Positions 7,197-16,546 of a DNA stretch of 40,670 bases are shown piece after piece. The translations under genes and the position numbers were made by a program. Each line of letters begins with the position of its first letter. The stretch's first letter is position 1. The stretch is taken from positions 1-40,670 of the forward strand of contig MPNJ01000028.1 of the NCBI GenBank assembly GCA_002238965.1. The letters are read 5' to 3'. Below the pieces are notes generated by a model. The model searched no databases and was not told the origin of the DNA. It saw only the letters and a list, made by a program, of their open reading frames with translations. Source of the stretch: Nitrospinae bacterium bin107 (GTDB lineage Bacteria > UBA8248).

Positions 7197-8297
7197 ATGG
7201 GAAAACGAACGATTTTCTGTTTATTGCTCGGCATCGCCCTGGCCGCCTGCAGCGGCGAGGGGGAATTCTCCCCGACGGGAAACTTGAACACCCCCCGGCA
7301 CGGGCATACGGCCACAAAACTCGATTCAGGCGAAATACTCATCGCAGCAGGCCTCACGAAAACCTCTCCGCTCGATGATTTCGAGATATTCGACCCGGGC
7401 CAGGGGATTTTCAAGCCCTACAAGATTCAAGGCCTGCGCAGCCGGGGATGGCACAAGGCGATCCTCCTCAAGGGTGGAGTGCTGATTTCCGGAGGCTGGA
7501 CGAGCGGAGGAAAAGCGCTCAGAGATTCATATCTCATGCAGTCCGGCGGGGGAGTCCTCGTACGCGCCATGATGAAGTATGGCCGCTATGACCACACGAT
7601 GACAAAGCTGCCCACCGGAGACGTACTCATCGCCGGCGGCAACGACGGGAAAAACGCCATTCGTCATCTGGAAATATACGCGCCCGACAAGAGGCGCTTC
7701 ATCCCGGCGCGCAGGCCCATGCTCATGGCGCGCCAGCAGCACAGCGCCACAGCGTTGTCTGGAGGCGATGTCCTCATCCTCGGAGGCGCGGAAGGAAAAG
7801 GGGCGCGATACGCGGAGCTTTTCCAGCCCTCCCGAGGGAGAACGCGGCTGGTCCGAAGCCTGACGACGCAAAGGAGCCGTCACAGCGCCACGCGACTGAA
7901 GGACGGGAGAGTTCTCATCGCAGGCGGCCTGGGAAAAGAAAAAACGCTAGATAGCGCTGAAATCTTCGACCCGGCGACGGAGAAATTCACCCCGCTGGAA
8001 AGCAAACTGCGCGTCAACCGCCAGCAACATACCGCCATATTGCTCCCGGACGGAAGAGTCGTGCTGATCGGCGGATGGGGCGGCGAGGGGCGGACCCTCG
8101 CCGGCGCGGAAGTGTACGAGCCCGAGAAAGGATGCTTCTGGCAGGTGGGAGTCGAAATGAAATATCCCAGACGCCTCCATACGGCCACTTCGCTGGGAGG
8201 AGGGCGGGTTCTCATCACAGGGGGCGCAACTGACAACGAAGTTCTGAAATCAGCGGAAATTCTCACCATCAAGCAGGAAGGGAAAAGCGGATGCTGA
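7197..8297 (+). CDS. Kelch-type seven-bladed beta-propeller lipoprotein
   Basis: 366 residues from ATG 7197, chosen over the TTG at 7194 because AAGGGAG lies five bases before it. MGKRTIFCLLLGIALAAC is a lipoprotein signal with lipobox LAAC, so the protein is lipid-anchored. The rest consists of seven repeats of about 50 residues, each with HxATxLxxGxVLIxGG (for example RHSATRLKDGRVLIAGG) and usually a following SAEIFDP strand. This is the kelch/galactose-oxidase-central-domain type of beta-propeller, and seven copies would close one propeller. No catalytic Cys-Tyr site of galactose oxidase can be identified, so binding rather than catalysis is likely. Divergent from the 3-hydroxyacyl-CoA dehydrogenase operon; 61 bases before the hydrolase gene. 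Confidence 0.82.
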   Translation: MGKRTIFCLLLGIALAACSGEGEFSPTGNLNTPRHGHTATKLDSGEILIAAGLTKTSPLDDFEIFDPGQGIFKPYKIQGLRSRGWHKAILLKGGVLISGGWTSGGKALRDSYLMQSGGGVLVRAMMKYGRYDHTMTKLPTGDVLIAGGNDGKNAIRHLEIYAPDKRRFIPARRPMLMARQQHSATALSGGDVLILGGAEGKGARYAELFQPSRGRTRLVRSLTTQRSRHSATRLKDGRVLIAGGLGKEKTLDSAEIFDPATEKFTPLESKLRVNRQQHTAILLPDGRVVLIGGWGGEGRTLAGAEVYEPEKGCFWQVGVEMKYPRRLHTATSLGGGRVLITGGATDNEVLKSAEILTIKQEGKSGC

Positions 8298-8358
8298 GCT
8301 TCTGGATATCCCGATTACTACGGACAATCATATAACCTGACCAAACGAGGAGCACCGT

Positions 8359-9564
8359 ATGACTTTGAAGCATACCCGCCAACGGGACAACCAGCAATGG
8401 ATTCTGGATTACATCGCCAAGACGGCCGGAATGGTCCAGAACTTCGAAGACGATAAGTTCGAGCTTCCCAAGGGCGTGAAGAACTACAAGATGATCAGCA
8501 AGCTCCAGGGCGAGGACGCTGAGCACAAAGAAGAAATCGCCCGGGCGGCGGAGGAAGCCGGCATGCGGGAAACGGCTCTTGAACTCTACATCCAGGCGTC
8601 GGAATCATACCGCAAAGGACAACACGTCATCTTTGAAGACAATCATCCGCAGAAGATCAAGCTCCACGCCGGGTTGATTCGCTGTTATGACCGCGCCATG
8701 GATCTGGCCGATTACCCGGTGGAGCGAATCGAAGTTCCCTTTGAGGGTCAGGAGATTCAAATCATTCTCCATCTCCTGCCGGAAGGGAGAAAAGCTCCGT
8801 GCATCATTTACATTCCCGGCATGGACCAGACGAAAGAGTTTTATCCCTACATCCTGCAGAACGACATGATTCGGCGGGGCATGCACGCTTGCGCCATCGA
8901 TGGCCCCGGACAAGGAATCTCCAACATGCGCAAGATCCGCGTGACCGAGAACAACTATGAGCGCGCCGTTTCGGCGGTTGTCGATTATCTGATGACACGC
9001 GAGGAAATCGAGGCGGAAAAAATCGGCGTCTTCGGCATCAGCATGGGTTCATACTGGGCGCCGCTCGCCGCAGCGATGGACGACAGGATTAAGGCCTGCG
9101 CGGGCGGCAGCGCCACCTTTTCTGACAAGCACGTGATCTTCGGTGAAGCGTCTCCGCGCTTCAAGCAAATCTTCATGTACATGGCCGGATACACGGAAGA
9201 AGACGCCTTTGATGAGATGGCTTCGAAAATGACGCTCAAGGGCTGCGGGGAGAAAATCTCCTGCCCGACGCTATTGGCCACCGGGGAATTCGACCCGCTG
9301 AGCCATTTGGAAGATGCTCTCCGCTTTTTCGACGAGATCAAAGCGCCCAAGGAATTGTGGGTGCTGGAAAACGAGTTCCACAGGGTGTGGGGAATGCAGG
9401 GCCTGGGCAACCTGGACCTGAACCCCTGGGCCGTGGATTGGTTAAGGAAAGCGCTAAGCGGAGAAATTTCCGACGATCATGACAAAACCGTCTACATCAG
9501 ACAAAAATCGGGCCGCGGCACTTTGAGCGGCCCCATTCCGGACGATCATCCCAGGCGATGGTGA
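8359..9564 (+). CDS. Alpha/beta hydrolase, FrsA/DUF1100-like
   Basis: 401 residues; GAGGAG precedes ATG. Residues 1-120 form a helical N-terminal region; from about 123 an alpha/beta-hydrolase core follows. The nucleophile elbow is GISMGS (Ser228), the likely acid is Asp312 (GEFDPL), and the His is His341 (ENEFHRVWG). This layout, a helical N-terminal domain before the core, is that of the FrsA/DUF1100 group, which includes 2,6-dihydroxypseudooxynicotine hydrolase, a C-C bond hydrolase. The substrate cannot be assigned. No signal peptide, so cytoplasmic. It may be cotranscribed with the upstream lipoprotein gene, but its own ribosome-binding site and the 61-base gap leave that open. Confidence 0.83.
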   Translation: MTLKHTRQRDNQQWILDYIAKTAGMVQNFEDDKFELPKGVKNYKMISKLQGEDAEHKEEIARAAEEAGMRETALELYIQASESYRKGQHVIFEDNHPQKIKLHAGLIRCYDRAMDLADYPVERIEVPFEGQEIQIILHLLPEGRKAPCIIYIPGMDQTKEFYPYILQNDMIRRGMHACAIDGPGQGISNMRKIRVTENNYERAVSAVVDYLMTREEIEAEKIGVFGISMGSYWAPLAAAMDDRIKACAGGSATFSDKHVIFGEASPRFKQIFMYMAGYTEEDAFDEMASKMTLKGCGEKISCPTLLATGEFDPLSHLEDALRFFDEIKAPKELWVLENEFHRVWGMQGLGNLDLNPWAVDWLRKALSGEISDDHDKTVYIRQKSGRGTLSGPIPDDHPRRW

Positions 9565-9712
9565 AAGGTATCAAGGCACATGTAAAAACACCACGCCGCA
9601 TACGTTCTTTCTGTACACCCACTGGTTGAGCGCTTGGCTGCATGTTCCGAATACTTCGAACTCTTTGCGCATTCATTGTGAACCGACGATGGTGTAGTAT
9701 TCACGACAAAAA

Positions 9713-9772
9713 GCGCCGGCTGCGTCCTTGAAAACGGGCCTTCCCTTTCGAGGCTCTGGAAAAAGCCGGCGC
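9713..9772. promoter_or_regulatory. Inverted repeat upstream of the flavin monooxygenase gene
   Basis: Perfect nine-base arms GCGCCGGCT (9713-9721) and AGCCGGCGC (9764-9772), 42 bases apart, ending 23 bases before the TTG start at 9796. It could fold in the leader RNA and affect expression. No T-run follows, so it is not a classical terminator. Confidence 0.35.
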
Positions 9773-9795
9773 GCATTCACCATGCTGGAGACGAA

Positions 9796-10887
9796 TTGGC
9801 CGTTCAATTTCATTGGGCTTTGTGCTCGTTCAACGCGGGCGATGGCCATCAAATCAACCCCGCAGTCCCGGAGCGTTCCGCCACACTGGATTATCTGGCC
9901 CGTGTCGCGCAAGCGGCCGAAGACGCCGGGTGCGTCAACATTCTGGTGCCGACGGGCACGCACTGTCTGGATGCCTGGCAGACGGCATCCGCTCTGGCGA
10001 CCCAGACGAAGAAAATCAAATTTCTAGTCGCCTTCCGCCCCGGTCTGGTGGGTCCGGTCTACGCCGCCCAGCAGGCGAACACGCTCGATTACTTCACGAA
10101 AGGCCGCTTATCCTTGAACGTCGTCTCGGGCGCGAACTCCGCGGACCTCAGACGCTATGGCTACCATGCGCCTCATGACGAAAGATACGAGGTGACCGAG
10201 GAATTTCTGGATATCGTACATCGCCTCTGGCAAGAAGACGGGCCCGTCAATTACAAGGGGAGCTTCTTCCATGTGGAAGAAGCCCACGTCTGGCCGAAGC
10301 GCTATTCGGACCCTCACCCCACTATCTTTTTGGCGGGCAGTTCTCCCGGTGGAAAGCGAGTCGCCGCGCGCTTCGGCGACGTTCACGTCTACTTCGCCTA
10401 TGAACCCGAAACAGTGGCGAAGGAAATCAAAGAGGTCAAAAAACTGGAAAAAGAATTCGAGCGAGTAGCCCCCCTCGAATTCGGAGTTCGCCACTGCGTC
10501 TGCGTGCGGGAGACAAAACAGGAAGCGAGGCGCGCCGTGGAAGGATGGCTGAACGACAGCGACATCGGCAATACCGCCACCTGGGCGGATTCGGTTCGCC
10601 TGAGCGAATCCACCAGCCAGTCGCGCATCAACGAAATGGCGTCGAGAGATTCCCTTTGGCTCACCGACACCATCTGGATGGGCGTGAACAAGGTGCGCGC
10701 CGGCGGGGCCACTACTTTCGTTGGCACACCGCAGATGGTGGCGGACCAGTTCCGAGAATACATTGACGCCGGCGTGACGCATTTCATCATGCACGGCTGG
10801 CCTTATCTGGAAGAAGCGCAGATATTCGGTCGCGAGGTTCTGCCGCTGCTCAAGGACGTGGAGCCGGTGATTCTACCCAACCCTTGA
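9796..10887 (+). CDS. Luciferase-like (LLM) FMN-dependent monooxygenase, SsuD-like
   Basis: 363 residues. The start is TTG at 9796, set by GGAG five bases upstream; the nearby ATG at 9782 is out of frame. The sequence follows the SsuD/NtaA group of bacterial luciferase-like (beta/alpha)8 enzymes: an N-terminal beta strand (VQFHWALCSFNAG), then KIKFLVAFRPGL, RLSLNVVSGANSADLRRYGY and the SSPGGKRVAARFGDVHVYF segment. C-terminal GTPQMVADQFREYIDAGVTH is also typical. These enzymes use reduced flavin from a partner reductase and oxygen to attack alkanesulfonates, nitrilotriacetate or related substrates; alkanesulfonate monooxygenase (SsuD, about 380 residues) is the nearest named type. No reductase or ssu transporter gene is adjacent. 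Cytoplasmic. Confidence 0.87.
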   Translation: MAVQFHWALCSFNAGDGHQINPAVPERSATLDYLARVAQAAEDAGCVNILVPTGTHCLDAWQTASALATQTKKIKFLVAFRPGLVGPVYAAQQANTLDYFTKGRLSLNVVSGANSADLRRYGYHAPHDERYEVTEEFLDIVHRLWQEDGPVNYKGSFFHVEEAHVWPKRYSDPHPTIFLAGSSPGGKRVAARFGDVHVYFAYEPETVAKEIKEVKKLEKEFERVAPLEFGVRHCVCVRETKQEARRAVEGWLNDSDIGNTATWADSVRLSESTSQSRINEMASRDSLWLTDTIWMGVNKVRAGGATTFVGTPQMVADQFREYIDAGVTHFIMHGWPYLEEAQIFGREVLPLLKDVEPVILPNP

Positions 10888-11017
10888 GAGAACGAATAAA
10901 TATGCTTATGCATGTTTTACGAGATGAACGAGAAATGTGTAATGACAATGTGCGATTAAAGTTTACATTTTCGCCGATCCCGCATCAGGCGATGAAAATC
11001 CATCAAAGGAGGTTGTA

Positions 11018-12280
11018 ATGCCAGGCTATCCCGTAAACGGCGACTTGGAACCCACCACAGAGAATTGGCGGATATCGCAGCATTGTTTCTCAGACGAAAT
11101 CCGCTCGCAGATGACGCTTCCGGAGAAATTCCAGCTTTGCGACATCACCTTGAGGGAAGGCAGGCAGCTTCCCGGAGTGTCCCTGAGGCGGGATGAGGTG
11201 ATCCGCATCGCCGATGCGCTCGTCGACGCCGGCGTGAGCATGGTGCAGATGCACCACGACGACCCTTTGGAAATCGAGGAGGTGAAAAAGCGCCACCCCG
11301 ACCTCATCGTGGAAGCCCTCGTGCACCCCACCGCGGTTCTGAATCCCGAACTCGCCAAGGTGGAAGTCGATATGAACGTGGAACACGGCGCGGACTATAC
11401 GACCCTTTGCTTCTCCTTCTCCCCGAACCAGATGTGCCTGTTCGAATCGATGGCCGGAGACCCGAACATCACCATCGAACAGGCTATCGAGCGGGCCTGC
11501 GGCTCCGTGGCCTACGCCCGGGAGAAATCAGGCCCGGACAGGAAAGTGGGCTGCCTGATCCAGGACTGCACGCGCATCCCCATCGAACGGCTCGCCGAAG
11601 TATGCGGCAAACTCGTGGACTCGGGCGCGGACATGATCAAACTCGACGACATCAACGGCATGGCGATCACGCCGGTATATACCTACGTCGTTCGCGAGAT
11701 GAAACGCCTGCTGCCCGGCACGCAAATCGGCCTCCACACCCACAACGACATCGGCATGGCATGCGCCGCCTTGTACGCTGGCCTGGAAGGCGGAGCGGAC
11801 TTGATCGACGCCTGCGTAAACGGGCTGGGCGAGCGCGCCCACATTGCGCCTCTGGCGGAAGTCGCCGCCGTGATTCAGATTTATTACGGCATCGACTGCG
11901 GGATTAAGCTCGAGAAAATGTATGAACTCTCGAGACTCGTCTCCGACATCATGAAGTGGCCCATGACGGACACCATGCCCTTCGTCGGGAAAACGGCTTT
12001 TTCGCATTTGGTCGAAGTGCATTATTGCGTGCCCGACACGGAGGAGGGCTTCTGGGCGTATTCGTGCATGAAGCCCGAGATGTTCGGAAACGGCATGCAC
12101 AATCTCCTGGGCCATTATTCGGGCAACTGGGCGGTGCGCACCAAGGCGCGGGAGCTGGGCCTCGACCTCCCGCAGGAGAAGGAAAAAGACGTGGTCGAGC
12201 GGGTCCGCACCGAAATCCGCTGGCGCAAGCGGCAATTGGGAAACGAAGAATTCGAGGCCATCGTCCGGGAAGTTTGCTGA
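11018..12280 (+). CDS. HMG-CoA lyase-like (DRE-TIM) aldolase/lyase
   Basis: 420 residues; AAAGGAGG seven bases before ATG. TIM-barrel metalloenzyme of the HMGL/isopropylmalate-synthase superfamily: DITLREGRQLPG (metal and catalytic Arg motif, about residues 43-54), LIQDCTRIP, MIKLDDINGM, metal ligands HTHNDIGMA and CVNGLGERAH. Members cleave or form C-C bonds next to a carboxylate or CoA ester (HMG-CoA lyase, homocitrate/isopropylmalate synthase, 4-hydroxy-2-oxovalerate aldolase). The GERA form is nearer the synthase/homocitrate branch, but there is no C-terminal regulatory domain. The C-terminal 100 residues (HYCVPDTEEGFWAYSCMKPE onward) are not a familiar domain and may define substrate. 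First gene of a plus-strand catabolic series. Confidence 0.83.
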   Translation: MPGYPVNGDLEPTTENWRISQHCFSDEIRSQMTLPEKFQLCDITLREGRQLPGVSLRRDEVIRIADALVDAGVSMVQMHHDDPLEIEEVKKRHPDLIVEALVHPTAVLNPELAKVEVDMNVEHGADYTTLCFSFSPNQMCLFESMAGDPNITIEQAIERACGSVAYAREKSGPDRKVGCLIQDCTRIPIERLAEVCGKLVDSGADMIKLDDINGMAITPVYTYVVREMKRLLPGTQIGLHTHNDIGMACAALYAGLEGGADLIDACVNGLGERAHIAPLAEVAAVIQIYYGIDCGIKLEKMYELSRLVSDIMKWPMTDTMPFVGKTAFSHLVEVHYCVPDTEEGFWAYSCMKPEMFGNGMHNLLGHYSGNWAVRTKARELGLDLPQEKEKDVVERVRTEIRWRKRQLGNEEFEAIVREVC

Positions 12281-12320
12281 ATAAAAAACGCTTTTTTCGA
12301 TCAATCACGCTTGAATTCCG

Positions 12321-12333
12321 GGGAATGATTCCC
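12321..12333. promoter_or_regulatory. Perfect short palindrome before the first SDR gene
   Basis: GGGAAT-G-ATTCCC, ending just before the AAGGAG ribosome-binding site of the SDR gene at 12349. A candidate operator or translational hairpin; short and unverified. Confidence 0.3.
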
Positions 12334-12348
12334 TGGTAAGGAGAAGAC

Positions 12349-13125
12349 ATGAAACTCGAAGGCAAAGTCGCATTCATCACGGGCGCATCCGGCGGCATCG
12401 GAGGCGCCATCGCGCGCACCTACGCCAGCGAGGGCGCGAACCTCGCCCTGGCCGCCCGTTCCGTGGATAAACTCGAAGCGCTCGCCGGGGAGATAGAGGC
12501 CATGGGGCGAAAGGCGCTCGTCTGTCCGTGCGACGTTCTGAAGGACGAGGACATTCTCGATTCGCTGCGCAAAACGGTCGACGCGCTCGGCCCCATCGAC
12601 ATCCTCGTGAACAACGCAGGCATCGTGAGCTTCGAGGCGGTGCATGAGCTTCCCGACGAAGTTTGGGAGCGCACCATGCAAATCAACGCCAAGGCGCCGT
12701 TCACGGCGATCCGAGAGGTATTGCCCTCGATGCTCGAGCGCAAATCGGGAAAGATCATCAACGTGGCGTCTGTTTCGGGGAAAATCGGCCTGGCCTACAG
12801 GAGCGCCTATGCGGCGTCGAAACACGCCGTTCTGGGTCTCACCAAGGCGCTCTCCGCCGAAGTCGCCCCCTTCGGCATCACGGCGAACTGTATCTGCCCC
12901 ACATTTGTCTCCACCGGCATGTTCGAGGAAAGCATCCAGAAATGGGCCGATGAAACGGGCAAGACCTTCGAGGAGCAATCTGAGGAGCTCAGGAACAGGG
13001 TGCCGATGAAGCGCTTCATCGATTCGGAAGAATGCGCTCCGCTGGCGCTTCTTCTGGCGTGTGACGACTCGGGCGGCATTACGGGCCAGGCCATCAACGT
13101 GGACGGCGGCTTCGTTCAATTCTAA
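12349..13125 (+). CDS. Short-chain dehydrogenase/reductase (SDR), first of a pair
   Basis: 258 residues, the classical SDR length. Cofactor motif TGASGGIGGAIA (residues 11-22), NNAG motif (LVNNAGIVS), catalytic Ser in NVASVSG and YAASK. Classical SDRs reduce or oxidise hydroxyl/carbonyl groups with NAD(P)H; the FabG-like pattern is compatible with 3-oxoacyl or hydroxy-acid substrates. AAGGAG lies six bases before ATG. The next SDR gene starts 13 bases after this stop, so the pair is cotranscribed and perhaps translationally coupled. The two share fold and motifs but differ widely in sequence, so they probably act on different steps. Confidence 0.88.
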   Translation: MKLEGKVAFITGASGGIGGAIARTYASEGANLALAARSVDKLEALAGEIEAMGRKALVCPCDVLKDEDILDSLRKTVDALGPIDILVNNAGIVSFEAVHELPDEVWERTMQINAKAPFTAIREVLPSMLERKSGKIINVASVSGKIGLAYRSAYAASKHAVLGLTKALSAEVAPFGITANCICPTFVSTGMFEESIQKWADETGKTFEEQSEELRNRVPMKRFIDSEECAPLALLLACDDSGGITGQAINVDGGFVQF

Positions 13126-13138
13126 ACGGGAGACCCGC

Positions 13139-13888
13139 ATGCGGCTCAAGGACAAGGCGGCCATCATCACGGGAGCGGGCAGCGGTCTGGGCGAGGCCAT
13201 CGCCAGGCGTTTCGCGGCCGAGGGCGCGTTTTTATTCATCTGCGACAATAAAGCCCGGGCCGTCCAGGCCCTCTCGGAGGAGCTATCCGTGCATGCGCCC
13301 GGCGTTCTGGCTTGTGAGGCCGACGTTTCAGATTCCGCCGCCGTGGGGGAGATGGTCGAGTCCTGCCTGAAGGCATTTGGACGAATCGACATTCTCATCA
13401 ACAACGCTGGCATCTCTCCCAAGAAGGGATATCTCGAATACACGGAAGCAGACTGGGACGCCGTGATCGACGTGAACCTGAAGGGAGAATACCTGTGCGC
13501 CCGCGCCGTCTCGGAGCACATGATGGAGAGGCGCTATGGCCGCATCGTCAATCTCTCATCATCCGCATGGCGTTCGGGCGGCTTTGCGGGCGGAATCCCC
13601 TACACATCGGCAAAAGCCGGCGTCATCGGTCTCACGCGCTCGCTCGCCAAGACGCTTGGGCCTTACGGTATCACCGTGAACGCCATCGCTCCCGGCCCCA
13701 CGGCCACGCCGCTCACTGACGAATGGCTCCCCGCCCGCACCGATGAGATAGTGAAACAGATTCCACTCGGCCGCGTGGGCAAACCCCTGGACGTGGCCAA
13801 CGCCGCGCTATTCCTGGCCTCGGACGAAGCGGAGTACATCACGGGCATCTGCCTGGACGTGAACGGCGGCATCGCCATGGGTGGTTAA
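13139..13888 (+). CDS. Short-chain dehydrogenase/reductase (SDR), second of a pair
   Basis: 249 residues from ATG 13139, chosen because GGGAG is just upstream and the conserved SDR N-terminus (MRLKDKAAIITGAGSGLGEA) begins there; longer in-frame starts would overlap the previous gene. Motifs: TGAGSGLG (NAD(P) binding), INNAGIS, NLSSSAW with catalytic Ser, YTSAK, and the C-terminal GxxLDVNGG end (CLDVNGGIAMGG). A FabG/FucD-like classical SDR. The 272-base gap downstream before the M24 gene carries no recognisable gene. Confidence 0.88.
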   Translation: MRLKDKAAIITGAGSGLGEAIARRFAAEGAFLFICDNKARAVQALSEELSVHAPGVLACEADVSDSAAVGEMVESCLKAFGRIDILINNAGISPKKGYLEYTEADWDAVIDVNLKGEYLCARAVSEHMMERRYGRIVNLSSSAWRSGGFAGGIPYTSAKAGVIGLTRSLAKTLGPYGITVNAIAPGPTATPLTDEWLPARTDEIVKQIPLGRVGKPLDVANAALFLASDEAEYITGICLDVNGGIAMGG

Positions 13889-14160
13889 GCCCCAATTTCG
13901 ATGAGCAATAATCGCTCGCTTCCCCCAGTCTGTCCTTTCGTGTTCATCCAGCCGATACGCCTCGAATTCAAAACCCTTCGCTTGCAATTTTCCGTCCTGC
14001 ATGACACCCTTTTTCGGTTCATGATTCATTGTTCGAGCATTCGTCGAGACAGCGCATTCTCCGCCGCCTCATTGAGTTCGGGGAGATGGGTAGCGACATG
14101 TTATCGACATGAATTCAGAATACCGAATCCGAAATATTACATATTGGAGAGGAGCCCGTC

Positions 14161-15318
14161 ATGAACCTGCCTTTTGATGACAACAAGCTCAGCGCCTTGA
14201 TGGAAGACCAGGGAGCGGACGTCGTTCTCGCCACGTCGAAGGAAAACGTCCGTTACCTGCTCGGCGGCTATCAATTCTTCTTTTTCGCCCACAAGGACGC
14301 CATCGGCGTAAGCCGCTACCAGCCGATAGTGGGCCTCCCCAAGGGCGCGCCCGATAAAGCGTTCTACATCGGAAACATCATGGAGGGCTGGCAGCAGGAA
14401 GTCGAACCCCTGTGGGTGCCCGAGAAGAGAAACAACCAGTGGCACACCGATCAGGCCGGCAAGGACGCGGCCGATTTCATCCGCAGGCTCGGCCACGAGA
14501 AAGGCACCGTGGCGGTGGAGAAATGCTTCCTGCCGGCGGACTCATACGAGGCGCTTCAGGAGGAATTGCCCGACGCGAAATTCATCGACGCCGTCTACCT
14601 GCTCGAGGAACTCCGGGCCGTGAAGCAGCCCCACGAACTCACCTTGCTGAAGGACGCTTCGGAAACCATCGTCGAGTGCATGCTCGACGTCATGAAGAGC
14701 ACGCCTCCGGGCACCACCATGTACGAGGTGGCGGACGAGATGAAAAAACTCGAGACCCAAAGGGGACTCGACTTCGAGTACTGCCTCACCTGCACGGGGC
14801 CCAGTTTCAACCGCGCCCCCTCGAACGCGACATGGGATGAGGGGAACATCCTCTCGCTCGATTCGGGCGGGAACAAGCAGGGATACCTGGGCGATCTTTG
14901 CCGCATGGCCGTTTTGGGAGAACCCACGACGCTCATGGAGGATTTGCTCGGTGAAATCCAGGCAGTGCAGACGGCCGCACGCGCGGTTGTACGCCCGGGA
15001 GTCACGGGACAGGAAATCTACGACGCCGCTCTCAAAGAGCAGGCCAAATGCGAGCACGACGACCAGATGGTCTTCCTGGCGCATGGCATGGGCATCATCC
15101 AGCACGAAGCGCCGCACCTCACCTCCTCGGGCGTCGTGCCCTACCCCGCCACCTATGAGACCAGGGGTCTCGAACCCGGAATGGTGGTGTCCATCGAAAC
15201 CGACATTAAAAACCCCGAAGTCGGCTTCGTGAAGCTCGAGGACACCGTGGTCGTCACCGAAGACGGGTCGGTTGGCTACGGCGACGAAGGACGGGGCTGG
15301 AACCGAGGCGGCGCATAG
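14161..15318 (+). CDS. M24-family (pita-bread fold) metallohydrolase
   Basis: 385 residues; GAGAGGAG eight bases before ATG. An N-terminal creatinase-like domain (about 1-155) is followed by the pita-bread catalytic domain. All five metal ligands of the M24 family are present: Asp234 (LSLDSGG), Asp245 (YLGDLCRM), His308 (LAHGMG), Glu346 (SIETDI) and Glu360 (VKLEDTVVV). It is therefore probably an active dinuclear metalloenzyme. M24 includes Xaa-Pro peptidases, creatinase, ectoine hydrolase DoeA and the DMSP lyase DddP; sequence alone does not choose between peptide and small-molecule use. Its place within a catabolic series, 32 bases before an acyl-CoA dehydrogenase-like gene, favours a small amide or onium substrate. 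Cytoplasmic. Confidence 0.85.
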   Translation: MNLPFDDNKLSALMEDQGADVVLATSKENVRYLLGGYQFFFFAHKDAIGVSRYQPIVGLPKGAPDKAFYIGNIMEGWQQEVEPLWVPEKRNNQWHTDQAGKDAADFIRRLGHEKGTVAVEKCFLPADSYEALQEELPDAKFIDAVYLLEELRAVKQPHELTLLKDASETIVECMLDVMKSTPPGTTMYEVADEMKKLETQRGLDFEYCLTCTGPSFNRAPSNATWDEGNILSLDSGGNKQGYLGDLCRMAVLGEPTTLMEDLLGEIQAVQTAARAVVRPGVTGQEIYDAALKEQAKCEHDDQMVFLAHGMGIIQHEAPHLTSSGVVPYPATYETRGLEPGMVVSIETDIKNPEVGFVKLEDTVVVTEDGSVGYGDEGRGWNRGGA

Positions 15319-15350
15319 ATTCCAATTCGTGAACGGTAAGGAAGAAGCAG

Positions 15351-16526
15351 GTGGATTTTCGTATCAACCCCGAAAATAAAGATTTGCTCGAACGCGCGAA
15401 AGTCTACGCAAAGGAAATCCTGGCCCCGAGAGCCGAGAAAATCGACGAGGAAGGAATTTTTCCCCGCGAGAATTTCAACGATCTGGCCAAAGAGGGTTTC
15501 ACCTCCCTGACGCTTCCGAAAGACCTGGGCGGCAGAGACCTCTACGAGGACACCGCCACCTACTCGATGGTCCTCTACGAATTGTCCAAGGGCTGTACCA
15601 ATACGGCCATGCTATTCCATATGCACAGCTCCATCTCGCACGTCATCACCTATCTGGGAACGGATGAGCAAAAGCACAGGTACGGCGAAATCATAAGAAG
15701 CGGAAAAATCATCGCGAGCTACGCGAGCGAGAACACCTCGAGCCTCCACGGCGTCTGGCGCATGGAGACCAAGGCGATTCGGGACGGCGACGTATACCGG
15801 ATCAACGGCAGGAAATACTTCTGCTCCATGGCCGGCGAGGCGGATTACTACGTGCTCTGGGTGCAGCTCGAAGGGGAGGAAGACCTTACAAAAAGCCTGG
15901 GCCTGCTCATCGCGCCCTCGGACAATCCCGGCTTCAAGATAGATCAGGAGTGGAACTCCTTCGCCATGCGCGGAACGATGAGCCACTCGATGATATACGA
16001 CGACGTGAAGATACCGGTGGAGGATCTGGTGGGCCGGGGCGGAGACCCGATACGCCCGGACGTTCTGCCCAAGTTCGGTTTCGGCTATTCCGCCGTCTAC
16101 CTGGGCGCCGGCGGCGGCGCCTTCGACTGGGTGGTCAACTACGCGCAAACCCGAAAGCTCATGCCAGACAACGTGCCCATCGCCTCGTATCCCGCCATAC
16201 AGCGCCAGATAGGGGAGATGAAAATAGCGCTCGAGGGGGCGATTCTCATGCTCCAGAGAGCGGGCTGGATGATCAACGCCCACGGCGCGGACAAAGCGTA
16301 CGGCGCCATCAACGAGGCGAAATACGTTTGCGCGGAAGCGTCCGCCTTCATTACGGAAAAAGCGATCAAGGTCGCCGGCGGCCCGGGGCTGTTCCGGCAC
16401 AATCCGCTACAGCGCTTTCACCGCGAGGCGAGAGCCGGCCTCATCATGCCGCCCAACACGGAAAAATGCCTGGAACTCACCGCCAAAACCGTGCTCGAGG
16501 GCAGTGCGAACATGCTGGGCTCATAA
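15351..16526 (+). CDS. Acyl-CoA dehydrogenase-like flavoprotein lacking the catalytic Glu (paralogue 1)
   Basis: 391 residues from GTG 15351, set by AAGGAAGAAG upstream and by the matching start of its paralogue. Full acyl-CoA dehydrogenase fold: helical N-domain, beta-domain (INGRKYFCSMAGEADYYVLW), C-terminal helical domain. The usual TEPxAGSD loop is ASENTSSLHG, and the YEGT catalytic motif is replaced by MPPNTEK (residues 366-372), which puts Pro where Glu should be. Its paralogue at 18156 has MPPSTEK at the same place, so the change is not a sequencing error. The group D flavin monooxygenases (DszC-like) share this fold without the base, so an oxygenase or another flavin reaction is possible. 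It sits 20 bases before the acyl-CoA ligase gene. Confidence 0.83.
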   Translation: MDFRINPENKDLLERAKVYAKEILAPRAEKIDEEGIFPRENFNDLAKEGFTSLTLPKDLGGRDLYEDTATYSMVLYELSKGCTNTAMLFHMHSSISHVITYLGTDEQKHRYGEIIRSGKIIASYASENTSSLHGVWRMETKAIRDGDVYRINGRKYFCSMAGEADYYVLWVQLEGEEDLTKSLGLLIAPSDNPGFKIDQEWNSFAMRGTMSHSMIYDDVKIPVEDLVGRGGDPIRPDVLPKFGFGYSAVYLGAGGGAFDWVVNYAQTRKLMPDNVPIASYPAIQRQIGEMKIALEGAILMLQRAGWMINAHGADKAYGAINEAKYVCAEASAFITEKAIKVAGGPGLFRHNPLQRFHREARAGLIMPPNTEKCLELTAKTVLEGSANMLGS

Positions 16527-16546
16527 CCGATGGAGGAAAATCGCCG

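Noticed and set aside
13808-14029. 73-codon minus-strand frame in the gap after the second SDR gene
   Set aside because: Overlaps the SDR 3' end, no homology recognised and no supporting context.
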